A stretch of DNA of 64,000 bases from an uncultured Trueperaceae bacterium (GTDB lineage: Bacteria; Deinococcota; Deinococci; Deinococcales; Trueperaceae): the NCBI GenBank assembly GCA_937873495.1, contig CALMXZ010000010.1, positions 372,001-436,000 on the forward strand. The letters run 5' to 3'. A model generated the notes under the pieces. It worked only from the letters and a program-made list of their open reading frames with translations. It made no database searches and was not told the DNA's origin. The translations under genes and the position numbers were made by a program. How positions within the stretch are numbered: position 1 is the stretch's first letter; each line of letters starts with the position of its first letter. This document shows positions 7,674 to 15,972 of the stretch, piece after piece.

Positions 7674-9224
7674 GTGCGACCGCCCGACGACATGCCGGGC
7701 GTTCGTTCCGTCCCGCTGATAAGCGTTCGCGACCTCACCAAGCGCTTCCCAGGAGTGGTAGCGAACGACTCCGTGAGCCTCGACCTTCTCCCGGGCGAGG
7801 TGCACGCCCTGTTGGGCGAGAACGGCGCCGGCAAGACCACGCTCATCAGCATGCTCTACGGGTTGCTGCAGCCCGACGGCGGCAGCATCGCCATGGACGC
7901 CCAGCGCGTGACCATCAGGAACCCCAGGCACGCCATGGACCTGGGTATCGGCCTGGTAGCTCAACACTTCAACCTCGCCAGGCGCCACAGCGTGGCCGAG
8001 AACCTCGCCGTCGGCCTGCGCGGAACACCGTTCTGGCGGCCCACCAAGGCCCTGCAGAAGCGCGCGGCCGAACTCACCGAGCGCTACGGACTCGAGGTGC
8101 GCATGAACGCGCAGGTCGCCGGGCTGTCACCGGGCGAGCGGCAGCGCGTCGAGATCCTCAAGGCCGTCATGCAGGGCGCGCGCGTCCTCATCCTCGACGA
8201 GCCGACCAGCGTGCTCACCCCGCAGGAGGCCGACGCGCTGCTGAAGGTCGTCGCCGACATGCGCAGGGACGGGCGCGGCATCCTCTTCATCAGCCACAAG
8301 CTCGGCGAGGTCCTGCGCATCGCTGATCGCATCACGGTGCTCAGGGGCGGCAAGGTCGTCGGGCGACGTGCCGGCGGCGGAGCCGAGGCGAGCGACCTGG
8401 CGCGCCTCATGGTCGGCGCGCCGACGGCCACGCCGCAGCGGCTCGGCATCCCGCCGGAAGGGGAGCCCGTGCTCCGCGTGAACGGCGTGTGGGTCCGCGG
8501 TCGACGGGGGCAGGCGCTGCGCGGCCTCGACCTGGCGGTCCGCCCCGGCGAGATCCTCGGTGTCGCGGGCGTGGCGGGCAACGGCCAGAGCGAGCTCGCC
8601 CAGGTGCTGACGGGCCTGGCGCGGCCGGACAAGGGCACCGTCACCCTGGCCGGCCTCGACATCGGCCGCCTCTCGCCAAGGGAGGTGCGGAAGCTCGGCG
8701 TCGCCTACATCCCGGAGGACCGGCGCGCCGAGGGCGTGGCAGGCAGCATGAGCGTCACCGAGAACCTGGTGCTCAGGCAGGTGCGCGACAAGGAGTTCGC
8801 CCGCGGCCCTGTCATCGACTGGCGTAAGGCGGAGGCGTTCGCCGCGGCGGCGGTCGCGCGCTTCGACGTCCGCACCCCCTCCCTCGCCACCGCCGCGCGC
8901 ACCCTCTCCGGCGGCAACGTGCAGAAGATCGTGCTGGCGCGCGAGCTCTCGGGCAGACCCAGCCTGGTCGTCGCCTCCCATCCGACCTACGGGCTCGACG
9001 TTGGGAGCACCGCCATGACCCACGAGCGGCTCCTGGCGCAGCGCGAGCGCGGCGCGGCCGTGGTCCTCGTCAGCGAGGACCTGGACGAGCTCAGGGCGCT
9101 TTCCGACAACATCGCCGTCCTGTTCGCCGGCCGCGTCGTCGGCACCCTGCCGATCAGCGAAGCGATCACCGAGGCCGGCTGGGAACGCCTCGGCCTCCTG
9201 ATGGGTGGGAGCGCGGCGGCATGA
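7674..9224 (+). CDS. BMP-family nucleoside/sugar ABC importer, double ATP-binding protein
   Basis: About 516 residues with two tandem ABC domains, as in the NupO/YufO and RbsA group. The first domain has Walker A GENGAGKT (about residues 49-56), signature LSPGERQR and Walker B VLILDEPTSVLTPQEAD. The second has a degenerate Walker A (GVAGNGQSE), signature LSGGNVQK and a Walker B region SHPTYGLDVGS, with the loss of consensus normal for this family. The start is uncertain: GTG at 7674 is chosen for the -10 box just before it; GTG at 7656 and ATG at 7692 are in frame. It energises import with the two permeases and BmpA-like protein that follow, probably of purine nucleosides. Its end overlaps the first permease (ATGA). 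Confidence 0.9.
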   Translation: MRPPDDMPGVRSVPLISVRDLTKRFPGVVANDSVSLDLLPGEVHALLGENGAGKTTLISMLYGLLQPDGGSIAMDAQRVTIRNPRHAMDLGIGLVAQHFNLARRHSVAENLAVGLRGTPFWRPTKALQKRAAELTERYGLEVRMNAQVAGLSPGERQRVEILKAVMQGARVLILDEPTSVLTPQEADALLKVVADMRRDGRGILFISHKLGEVLRIADRITVLRGGKVVGRRAGGGAEASDLARLMVGAPTATPQRLGIPPEGEPVLRVNGVWVRGRRGQALRGLDLAVRPGEILGVAGVAGNGQSELAQVLTGLARPDKGTVTLAGLDIGRLSPREVRKLGVAYIPEDRRAEGVAGSMSVTENLVLRQVRDKEFARGPVIDWRKAEAFAAAAVARFDVRTPSLATAARTLSGGNVQKIVLARELSGRPSLVVASHPTYGLDVGSTAMTHERLLAQRERGAAVVLVSEDLDELRALSDNIAVLFAGRVVGTLPISEAITEAGWERLGLLMGGSAAA

Positions 9225-10348
9225 TGCGCCTGAGGTGGGTGAGGCGCGACGCGGAGCCGCCGTTCCTCACGTTCGGCGTGAGCGCCGCTTCGTTCCTGCT
9301 GGCCGTTGGCGCGGCGCTCGTCGCGTTCGCGGCGTACGGCCTCGACCCGTGGGTGGCGGGCGCCACCGTCGTCAAGCGCACCCTCCTCGACGGCCGTGGG
9401 CTCGGCGAGGTCGTCAGGCGCAGCATCCCGCTCCTCCTCACGGGTGCCGGCCTGGTCGTCGCGCTGCGGGCGCGCTTCTGGAACATCGGCGCCGAGGGGC
9501 AGATCCTGGCAGGCGCGGTGGCGGCGAGCGCCGTCGCGCTCTTCGCGCCCGGCCTCGGCGCGCTGACCGTCCCCGCCCTCTTCGCGGCGGCGTTCGTGGG
9601 CGCCGCCCTCTATGGCCTCGTGCCCGCGCTACTCAAGGCGCGCCTCGGCGTGAACGAGATCATCACGACCCTGATGTTCAACTACGTCGCCCTGTACGCC
9701 GTTCGCTGGCTCATCAACGGGCCGTGGCGCGGGAAGTCCGTCACTGGCTTCAGCTACTCGGACCGCTTCCCGCGCGAGACCTACTTGAGCGTGCTCGACG
9801 GGACCCGCGTCCACGTCCCGACGCTGGTGATAGGCATCGTTCTCGCCCTCGGCCTGACGTGGCTCCTGCGCTACACGCGCCTTGGCTTCTCCATCCGGCT
9901 GCTCGGCGAGGCGCCGGACGCGGCGCGCTACGCCGGCGTCAAGCTCCTGCCGACCACGTTGGCCCTCGCCGCGCTCTCGGCCGGCGCGGCCGGCATGGCC
10001 GGCGCGGGCGAGGTCGCCGGCATCCACCACCGCCTCATCGAACCGACGAGCATCTCGATGGGCTTCGGCTACACGGCCATCCTCGTGGCGCTCCTGGCCC
10101 GCGGTAACGCCTGGGCGACCCTGATCACCGCCCCGCTCCTCGGCTGGGTGCTGGCCGCCGGCGACGTCGTCAAGGTGAGCTTGCAGTTGCCGTTCCAACT
10201 CACCGACGTCATGACCGGGCTCACGCTCCTGCTCCTCGTCGCCTCAGAGCCGCTCCTCACCTACCGCCCCGTGCTCGTGCGGCGTTCCGCGCCGCCCGAC
10301 ACCAACCAGGCGAGCAGGCCGGCCCCGCGCGCCTCCGGGAGCGAGTGA
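9221..10348 (+). CDS. BMP-family ABC importer permease 1
   Basis: A 375-residue membrane protein of the BPD_transp_2 (LivHM/RbsC-like) family, close to NupP. It has about eight to ten hydrophobic segments. Characteristic pieces are the Arg-rich motif VALRARFWNIGAEGQILAGA, KARLGVNEIITTLMFNYVALY and the C-terminal GFGYTAILVALLARGNAW. It pairs with the next permease as a heterodimer. The start overlaps the ATPase stop by four bases (ATGA), showing translational coupling. The last 25 or so residues are polar and Pro/Ala-rich and probably cytoplasmic. Confidence 0.92.
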   Translation: MMRLRWVRRDAEPPFLTFGVSAASFLLAVGAALVAFAAYGLDPWVAGATVVKRTLLDGRGLGEVVRRSIPLLLTGAGLVVALRARFWNIGAEGQILAGAVAASAVALFAPGLGALTVPALFAAAFVGAALYGLVPALLKARLGVNEIITTLMFNYVALYAVRWLINGPWRGKSVTGFSYSDRFPRETYLSVLDGTRVHVPTLVIGIVLALGLTWLLRYTRLGFSIRLLGEAPDAARYAGVKLLPTTLALAALSAGAAGMAGAGEVAGIHHRLIEPTSISMGFGYTAILVALLARGNAWATLITAPLLGWVLAAGDVVKVSLQLPFQLTDVMTGLTLLLLVASEPLLTYRPVLVRRSAPPDTNQASRPAPRASGSE

Positions 10349-11277
10349 TGGAGCTCGAGCTGCTGACCACCACGCTGGCGCGCGCGCTCGCCTTCGGCAC
10401 GCCGCTCCTCCTCGCCGCGCTGGGGGAGGTCGTGGCCGAGCGGGCCGGGGTCGTCAACCTCGGCATGGAAGGCATGATGATGCTCGGCGCCGTCGCCGGC
10501 TTCATCGTCGCCGCCGCTACCGGCTCGCTGCCCCTCGCGCTGCTCGTCGCCATGCTGGCGGGCGTGGCCGTCGCCGCGCTGCACGGCGTGATCGCCACCT
10601 TCCTCCTTGCCAACCAGTTCGTCAGCGGGCTCGCCATCACGATCGGTGGGGTGGGGCTCGCCAACCTCCTCGGCAAGGAGTGGGTCGGCAAGCCGCTCGC
10701 CGCGCCCATGCTGCCGTTCGACGTGCCCGTCCTGTCCGACATCCCGCTGCTCGGGCCGGCGTTCTTCACCCGGCAGTACGCGCTCACCTACGCGGCGCTC
10801 GTCCTCGCGCTCGTGGTCTGGCTCGTCCTCTTCCGCTCGCGCCCCGGCCTGACGCTGCGCACGGTGGGGGAGTCGCCCGCCGCGGCCGATGCCGCCGGGG
10901 CGAACGTGCGGCGCGTGCGCTTCCTGGCCGTCCTGGTCGGCGGGGCCATGGCTGGGCTGGCCGGCGCCTACCTCTCCCTCGCCTACCGGCCGGCGTGGGG
11001 CGAGAACATCACCAACGGCATGGGCTGGATCGCGCTGGGTCTCACGATCCTGGCGCTCTGGCACCCGCTGCGCGCCGTGCCTGCCGCGCTCCTCTTCGGC
11101 GCCTTCTTCACCCTTTCCTTCCGGCTCCAGGCCGTGTTGCCGCCGGAACTCCTCACGCTCCTCCCGTACCTCGTAACGGTGCTCGCGCTCACCCTCATCG
11201 CCTGGCGCGGTGGGCGGGGCGCGGTCGGCGCCCCGGAGGCCCTAGGCCTGCCTTACCGGCGCGGGGAGCGCGAATGA
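10348..11277 (+). CDS. BMP-family ABC importer permease 2
   Basis: A 309-residue permease of the same family, resembling NupQ/YufQ. It opens with a hydrophobic stretch, then the family motif AERAGVVNLGMEGMMMLGAVAGF, QFVSGLAITIGGVGLANLLG, and GEN(I/T) and GLGWI-like pieces (WGENITNGMGWIALGLTILALWHP) near the C-terminus. The ATG overlaps the stop of the first permease by one base (TGATG); a GTG one codon earlier is also in frame. It is followed not directly by the binding protein but by 130 bases containing two strong hairpins. Confidence 0.92.
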   Translation: MELELLTTTLARALAFGTPLLLAALGEVVAERAGVVNLGMEGMMMLGAVAGFIVAAATGSLPLALLVAMLAGVAVAALHGVIATFLLANQFVSGLAITIGGVGLANLLGKEWVGKPLAAPMLPFDVPVLSDIPLLGPAFFTRQYALTYAALVLALVVWLVLFRSRPGLTLRTVGESPAAADAAGANVRRVRFLAVLVGGAMAGLAGAYLSLAYRPAWGENITNGMGWIALGLTILALWHPLRAVPAALLFGAFFTLSFRLQAVLPPELLTLLPYLVTVLALTLIAWRGGRGAVGAPEALGLPYRRGERE

Positions 11278-11290
11278 ACATCAGCTACGA

Positions 11291-11340
11291 CCGCCGACGG
11301 AGGGTCGGCGGTGGGCGAGTCGGACGCGGCGCGTCCGACT
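11291..11340 (+). promoter_or_regulatory. Two tandem hairpins between permease and binding-protein genes
   Basis: The first hairpin pairs CCGCCGAC (11291-11298) with GTCGGCGG (11304-11311). The second pairs AGTCGGACGC (11318-11327) with GCGTCCGACT (11331-11340) around a three-base loop. Neither is followed by a T run. They may protect or process the mRNA, or partly stop transcription, to set the ratio of binding protein to transporter. Confidence 0.55.
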
Positions 11341-11408
11341 TGGCAGTCATGGCGCGTCGTTACCGGGAGACGAGAGCCCCGGCCGGCCCGACCTCGGAGG
11401 TCTTCATA

Positions 11409-12566
11409 ATGCGGTTCGCCCGTCAACTAGCCGTCTTGGCACTCATCACCGTCTTCTACGGCGCTGCAGCGCAGGTCAGCGAGACCGACGTCAAGGCTTG
11501 CTGGCTCTACGTCGGTCCGGTAGGCGACTACGGCTTCTCATACGCCCAGGACCTCGGTCGCAAGGCCACCGCCGCCGACCTGCCGGGCATCACCACCGCC
11601 TACGTCGAGGCGGTCGCCGAGGCCGACGTAGAGGCCACGGTCGATCAGCTCGTCGCCGACGGCTGCAACGTCGTGCTGGGCACCTCCTTCGGCTTCGGCG
11701 ACGGCCTGCTTGCCGCTGCCGAGCGCTACCCCGACGTGATCTTCGGGCACGCGACCGGCGTCGAGCGCGCCCCGAACCTCCTCACGTACATGGCCGACTT
11801 CTACCAGGTCTATTACGTCAACGGCCTGATCGCCGGGGGCTTGAGCAGCTCTGGCATCGTCGGCTACATCGGCGCGTTCCCCATCCCGGAGGTCAAGCGC
11901 CACATCGACGCCTTCGCCATCGGCGTCAAGGAGGCCAACCCCGACGCGAAGGTCGTCGTGCGCTGGCTCTACAACTGGTTCGATCCCGCCGGGGCCAAGG
12001 AGGCCACCGAGGCCCTCATCGCCGACGGCGCCGACGTCTTCGCCTTCACCGAGGACACCCCGACCGTCGCCCAGACGGCCGCCGCGCACGGCTATCCGAG
12101 CTTCTCCCACTACGCCTCCATGCTGCCCTACGCGCCCGACACGATCGCTTCCGGCCAGCTCGTGAACTGGGGCGTCCTGACGACCGACATCCTCGGCAAG
12201 GTCATCGACGGCACCTACACGAGCACGAACCTCCAGGACGTCGATTACTTCTGGCTCCTCTCGCAAGGCGCCGTCGAGGTGGGCGCCGAGCCGGGCATGG
12301 TCATCAACCCGGCGTACGAGGAGGCGCTCAAGGAGCGGACGGTCGAGCTCGCGAACGGCGACAGGCTCTCCGTCTACGACCTCGCGCTGCTGCGCATCGA
12401 GCAGATGTCGAGCGACCCCGTGGCGTTCGACCCGTTCACCGGCCCCGTCTACGACCGCAAGGGCAACCTCGTGTACGCCGCCGGCGTGACCCCGAGCGTG
12501 GCCGAGCTGCTCGGCCTGCAGTGGGCGGCCGACAACGTCGAGGGCCCATGGGAAGGCGAGCCCTGA
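11409..12566 (+). CDS. BMP/BmpA-family nucleoside-binding protein
   Basis: A 385-residue secreted protein with an N-terminal signal peptide (core LAVLALITVFYGAA, cleavage near AAAQ) and no lipobox cysteine. The mature part has BMP-family motifs: WLYVGPVGDYGFSYAQDLGR, CNVVLGTSFGFGDG, the IIGYIGAFPIPEV-like segment, WFDPAGAKEATEALIADGADVFAFTEDTP and the C-terminal GPVYDRKGNLVYAAG. This family binds purine nucleosides or related ligands in Bacillus and spirochaetes. The ATG has a perfect GGAGG eight bases upstream. It completes the importer with the double ATPase and two permeases. Unlike many Gram-positive members it appears to be soluble in the periplasm rather than lipid-anchored. Confidence 0.92.
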   Translation: MRFARQLAVLALITVFYGAAAQVSETDVKACWLYVGPVGDYGFSYAQDLGRKATAADLPGITTAYVEAVAEADVEATVDQLVADGCNVVLGTSFGFGDGLLAAAERYPDVIFGHATGVERAPNLLTYMADFYQVYYVNGLIAGGLSSSGIVGYIGAFPIPEVKRHIDAFAIGVKEANPDAKVVVRWLYNWFDPAGAKEATEALIADGADVFAFTEDTPTVAQTAAAHGYPSFSHYASMLPYAPDTIASGQLVNWGVLTTDILGKVIDGTYTSTNLQDVDYFWLLSQGAVEVGAEPGMVINPAYEEALKERTVELANGDRLSVYDLALLRIEQMSSDPVAFDPFTGPVYDRKGNLVYAAGVTPSVAELLGLQWAADNVEGPWEGEP

Positions 12567-12629
12567 GCCCGGATCGGACCAGGCGCCCGGCCGGGCCGGG
12601 CAAGCGGCCTTGAACAGGACCACGTAGCG

Positions 12630-12665
12630 AGAGGGTCGGCTCCCTGGGTAGGGAGCCGACCCTCT
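12630..12665. terminator. Strong bidirectional hairpin terminator
   Basis: A perfect 16-base stem, AGAGGGTCGGCTCCCT (12630-12645) with its complement (12650-12665), around loop GGGT. It lies between the converging bmpA-like and YciI genes. There is no poly-T tract, so intrinsic termination would rest on stem strength. Confidence 0.75.
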
Positions 12666-12708
12666 GCCATGCCGACGCTCTCGCGAGCGGCGCGGTCCTT
12701 ACCGAGCG

Positions 12709-12993
12709 TCAGAACGCGCGCTTGAAGGGCCAGACGTCGTACCTGACCCATACGCCCTGCTTCGTGTACGGGTCGTTCTCGACGATGGCGCGCGCCTCGG
12801 CCTCGTCGGCCGCCTCGACGACCATGGCGGAGCCGATCATCGCTCCGGCGCCGTCCAGGATGGCGCCGCCGATGGGCATGCCGCCGGCTTCGAAGCGCAC
12901 CTTGGCGCTCTCGAGGTGGGACGGGCGGGCTGCTGCGCGGCGCTCCTTGGCGCCGGCGTCGGTGCCGTCGTGAGCAACGATGAGGAAGAGCAT
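12709..12993 (-). CDS. YciI family protein
   Basis: A 94-residue small cytoplasmic protein of the YciI fold (dimeric alpha-beta ferredoxin-like). It shows the family pattern: LFLIVAHDG at the start, a central conserved His (RPSHLESAKVRFEAGG), GGAILD, then GSAMVVEAADEAEARAIVENDPYTKQGVWVRYDVWPF. The conserved His and Asp are thought to be functional, but the reaction is not established for most members. It stands alone, converging with the BMP-type importer and diverging from the peptide importer. Confidence 0.88.
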   Translation of the reverse strand: MLFLIVAHDGTDAGAKERRAAARPSHLESAKVRFEAGGMPIGGAILDGAGAMIGSAMVVEAADEAEARAIVENDPYTKQGVWVRYDVWPFKRAF

Positions 12994-13299
12994 GCGACCT
13001 CCAGGGCCCCGAGCCGCGGGCGGCGCAGTGGGAGCGCCGCCGGGCCTGCGAGGCGGTTCAGCCAGGACGATACCGCGAGCGCGAAGCTCGCGTCCTGGTG
13101 AAGGTTCGCGGAAGAACGCGACCTTTACCGCGTCAATGCACTTTGATACACTTCGCCCACTTCGTCCGTTCGGACCAGCGTCTCGACGGCTGTAGGGCTG
13201 CTGTGCCGTTGCCCCCGTAAGCAGCGCCCGGTAGCCGGCGCGGCCGTTACGGAACGAAGCGGTGCCCGCGCCAAACCGGGCGCCTGGGAGGAGAAGCCC
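12994..13299. other. Divergent intergenic region with hairpins before the peptide importer
   Basis: About 300 bases without a gene. A compound hairpin runs from 13062 to 13098: outer arms CCAGGAC and GTCCTGG, inner arms GCGAGC and GCTCGC. A second, weaker one lies at about 13103-13123 (GGTTCGCG with CGCGACC). Both are just upstream of the plus-strand promoter at 13124-13152 and might be protein-binding sites. I see no confident promoter for the YciI gene. Confidence 0.45.
13124..13152 (+). promoter_or_regulatory. Promoter of the peptide importer
   Basis: TTTACC (13124-13129), 17-base spacer, TACACT (13147-13152), with an extended -10 TG one base before the hexamer. This leaves a leader of about 140 bases before the GTG of the binding protein, which has an excellent GGGAGGAGAA ribosome site. 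Confidence 0.6.
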
Positions 13300-14865
13300 G
13301 TGCTACATCGCCGACTTCTGCTTATCGCCGCCGCTGTGCTCGCCCTCGTCGGGAGCGCCTCGGCCGCCGGTACGCTGAACTACCCGATCAAGGCCGACCC
13401 GGAGCACCTCGATGCGTGGCGTTCGACCACGACCGCCACGCGCCAGATTCTCGTCAACGTGCTCGAGGGCCTCACGACGTTCGACGGCAACAGCGGCGAC
13501 ATCATCCCGGCGCTCGCCGAGTCGTGGGACATCTCCGACGACGGCCTGACCTACACGTTCCACCTCCGCCACGGCGTCCTCTTCCACGCGGTTCCCGGCG
13601 TCACCTATGCCGACCGCGAGATGAAGGCCGACGACGTCCTGTGGTCGCTAAAGCGCTTCCTGACGGAAGACACGTCGATCTCGGAGCACCCTGAGTACGT
13701 CTCGGCCGTGAGCGGCTCCGACGCGGTGCTGGCCGGCGAGACCGACGAGTGGGCCGGGTTCGAGATCGTCGACGACTACACGGTCAAGCTGACGCTCGGC
13801 GCCCCCAACCACCGGTTCCTCGCCGACCTCGTCAACGCGTACGTCGTCCCGCAGGAGGCGCTCGAGGCGCTCGGCTCCGACCTCTCGAACAAGCCCGTCG
13901 GCACGGGCGCCTTCCTGTTCGACCGGTGGACGCGTGACGACCAGCTCGTCCTCAAGGCCAACCCCGACTACTGGGACGGCCGCCCCAGCCTCGACGGCGT
14001 CACGTTCTGGAACGTGCCGGACGACACCACCGGCCTGCTCATGTACCGCCAGGGCGACCTCGACGTTCTCGTGAGCTTCCCCGACGGCCAGCTCCAGTCG
14101 ATCAAGAACGAGTTCGCCGCCGATTACCACGAGGGCGCCGGCCTCAACGTCGCGTACTGGGGCTTCAAGATGACGGAGCCGCCGTTCGCGGACAACGTCA
14201 AGCTGCGTCAGGCCTTCAACTACGCCATCGATCGCGACCTCATCTGGAACGTCCTGATGGAAGGCGGCCGCGTACCGGGCAACCTCGGCGTCCTGCCGCC
14301 CGACATGCCGGCCGCGAACGTCCAGGGCTACGCGTACGACCTCGAGAAGGCCAAGGAACTCCTCGCGGAGGCCGGCTACCCGAACGGCCAGGGCCTCGAG
14401 CCGATCACCCTCTTCTACTACGGCTCCTCCTCCGACGCGCCGAACATCGCGGTCCAGGACATGCTCGCCCAGATCGGCGTGCAGATCAGCCTGCAGAAGG
14501 AAGACAACAGCACGTACTGGTCGCACGTCGGCGAGCCGGACGTCAAGCTCTTCCTCTCCGGCTGGAGCTCCGACTTCCTCGATCCTAGCGAGGTCTTCGA
14601 CTTCCTCTTCGCGCACGGTCGCGACGACACCAAGTACGACGTCGCCGCGGTGAACGACCTGCTCGACGCCGCCAGGGCCGAGAGCGACCCCGTGGCGCGC
14701 GAGGCCATCTACCTCCAGGCGCACGAGCTGATCATGGCCGACGCGCCGTGGATCGTCTCCGGCTACTCCAAGGTCTCCTACCTGGTGAAGCCGAACATCG
14801 AGAACTTCCAGGTCTCGGCGGCCGGCACCTACCGTTCGCCGCTCTGGACCATCGAGAAGAAGTAA
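13300..14865 (+). CDS. Peptide/solute-binding protein, family 5 (DppA/OppA-like)
   Basis: A 521-residue secreted binding protein. The signal peptide is RRLLLIAAAVLALVGSASA, followed by a mature start AGTLNYPIKADPEHLD. SBP_bac_5 features are clear: ILVNVLEGLTTFDGNSGDIIPALAESWDISDDGLTYTFHLRHGVLF near the N-terminus, the KADDVLWSLKR segment, KPVGTGAFLFDRW and LRQAFNYAIDRDLIWNVLMEG. The GTG start has GGGAGGAGAA just upstream. It is followed by DppB- and DppC-like permeases but no ATPases, which must be encoded elsewhere. The family takes di- and oligopeptides, nickel or sugars; a peptide ligand is favoured by the neighbouring peptidase-like gene. Confidence 0.92.
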   Translation: MLHRRLLLIAAAVLALVGSASAAGTLNYPIKADPEHLDAWRSTTTATRQILVNVLEGLTTFDGNSGDIIPALAESWDISDDGLTYTFHLRHGVLFHAVPGVTYADREMKADDVLWSLKRFLTEDTSISEHPEYVSAVSGSDAVLAGETDEWAGFEIVDDYTVKLTLGAPNHRFLADLVNAYVVPQEALEALGSDLSNKPVGTGAFLFDRWTRDDQLVLKANPDYWDGRPSLDGVTFWNVPDDTTGLLMYRQGDLDVLVSFPDGQLQSIKNEFAADYHEGAGLNVAYWGFKMTEPPFADNVKLRQAFNYAIDRDLIWNVLMEGGRVPGNLGVLPPDMPAANVQGYAYDLEKAKELLAEAGYPNGQGLEPITLFYYGSSSDAPNIAVQDMLAQIGVQISLQKEDNSTYWSHVGEPDVKLFLSGWSSDFLDPSEVFDFLFAHGRDDTKYDVAAVNDLLDAARAESDPVAREAIYLQAHELIMADAPWIVSGYSKVSYLVKPNIENFQVSAAGTYRSPLWTIEKK

Positions 14866-14873
14866 AGGAGCGC

Positions 14874-14909
14874 GGGTCGCCTCCGCTCGCGGATGGGCGG
14901 AGGCGACCC
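14874..14909 (+). terminator. Hairpin after the peptide-binding protein gene
   Basis: A perfect 13-base stem, GGGTCGCCTCCGC (14874-14886) with GCGGAGGCGACCC (14897-14909), and a ten-base loop. It begins nine bases after the stop codon inside the operon. It probably acts as a partial terminator or 3'-end stabiliser that keeps the binding protein more abundant than the permeases. Confidence 0.6.
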
Positions 14910-15027
14910 GGCTGCACCAAGCGGGCGGCCGGCTAGCGGGAGCAGGGTCGGCCGCCCCGCCTGGGTCGAGGACCAGGGGCGAGGCGACGCAGCCCCGAGT
15001 CCGTGAGGCCCGAGAGGACGCGCCCGC

Positions 15028-15972
15028 ATGTTCCAGTACGTTCTTCGCCGTGGCCTGTGGGCGATCCCCACGCTCCTCGGTGTCTTCACGATCATCTTCC
15101 TGCTGACGTACCTCATGCCCGGCGACCCCGTCAGGGCGGTGATGGGCGAGCAGTACAAGCGCGCCGACCCGGCGACCATCCAGCGCGTGCGCGACTCCCT
15201 CGGGCTCAACGACCCGTGGTTAGTGCAGTACGGGCGCTTCCTCGTCAAGACGGTCAGCGGCGATCTCGGCAAGAGCTTCGTGCTCGACGAGCAGGTGACC
15301 GGCATCATCGGTTACCGCTTCCCCCGCACCCTGCAGCTCATGTCCGCCGCCCTCCTCGTCGCGATCCTCATCGGCATCCCGTCCGGCATCCTGGCCGCGC
15401 GCTTCCAGTACACCTGGATCGATCACACCCTCATGCTGGTCGCGCTGCTCGGCGTGGCCATGCCCGTCTTCTGGCAGGCGGTCCTCGCCAAGATCTTCCT
15501 GACGCAGGACACCTACGGCATCGCGCTCTTCCCGGTGGCCGGTTACGGCGGGGGCAGTCCGCTCTACCTCGTCCTGCCTGCCCTCGTGCTCGGCACGCAG
15601 CTCTCCGCGACGATCGCGCGCGTCATGCGCTCCTCGCTCCTCGAGGAGCGGCGCAAGGACTACTCCCGGACCGCGCGCTCGAAGGGCCTCGGCGAGCCGG
15701 GCGTCATCTTCAGGCACGAGCTGCGCAACGCCATGATCCCCGTCGTGACCATCATCGGTCTCGACATCGGCTATCTTCTCGGCGGCTCCGTCGTCACGGA
15801 GACCGTGTTCAACTGGCCCGGCCTCGGCCGCGCCGTCGTGACGGCTATCTCGCGCCGCGACGCCCCCGTCATCATCGGTACGCTCGTCTTCGGGGCGCTG
15901 CTCTTCGTGGCCGTCAACATCCTGGTAGATATCTTCTACGCGGTGATCAACCCGCAGATCAGGTACGCATGA
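15028..15972 (+). CDS. Peptide ABC transporter permease, DppB-like
   Basis: A 314-residue membrane protein with six predicted hydrophobic segments and the DppB N-terminal hallmark: one helix, then LMPGDPVRAVMGEQY and RVRDSLGLNDPWLVQYGRFL. The EAA loop is RTARSKGLGEPGVIFRHELRNAMIPVVT, followed by SVVTETVFNWPGLGRAVVTAI, characteristic of this subfamily. It forms the channel with the DppC-like protein encoded next, whose ATG overlaps its stop by four bases. GAGAGGA lies upstream of the ATG at a slightly long distance. Confidence 0.93.
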   Translation: MFQYVLRRGLWAIPTLLGVFTIIFLLTYLMPGDPVRAVMGEQYKRADPATIQRVRDSLGLNDPWLVQYGRFLVKTVSGDLGKSFVLDEQVTGIIGYRFPRTLQLMSAALLVAILIGIPSGILAARFQYTWIDHTLMLVALLGVAMPVFWQAVLAKIFLTQDTYGIALFPVAGYGGGSPLYLVLPALVLGTQLSATIARVMRSSLLEERRKDYSRTARSKGLGEPGVIFRHELRNAMIPVVTIIGLDIGYLLGGSVVTETVFNWPGLGRAVVTAISRRDAPVIIGTLVFGALLFVAVNILVDIFYAVINPQIRYA

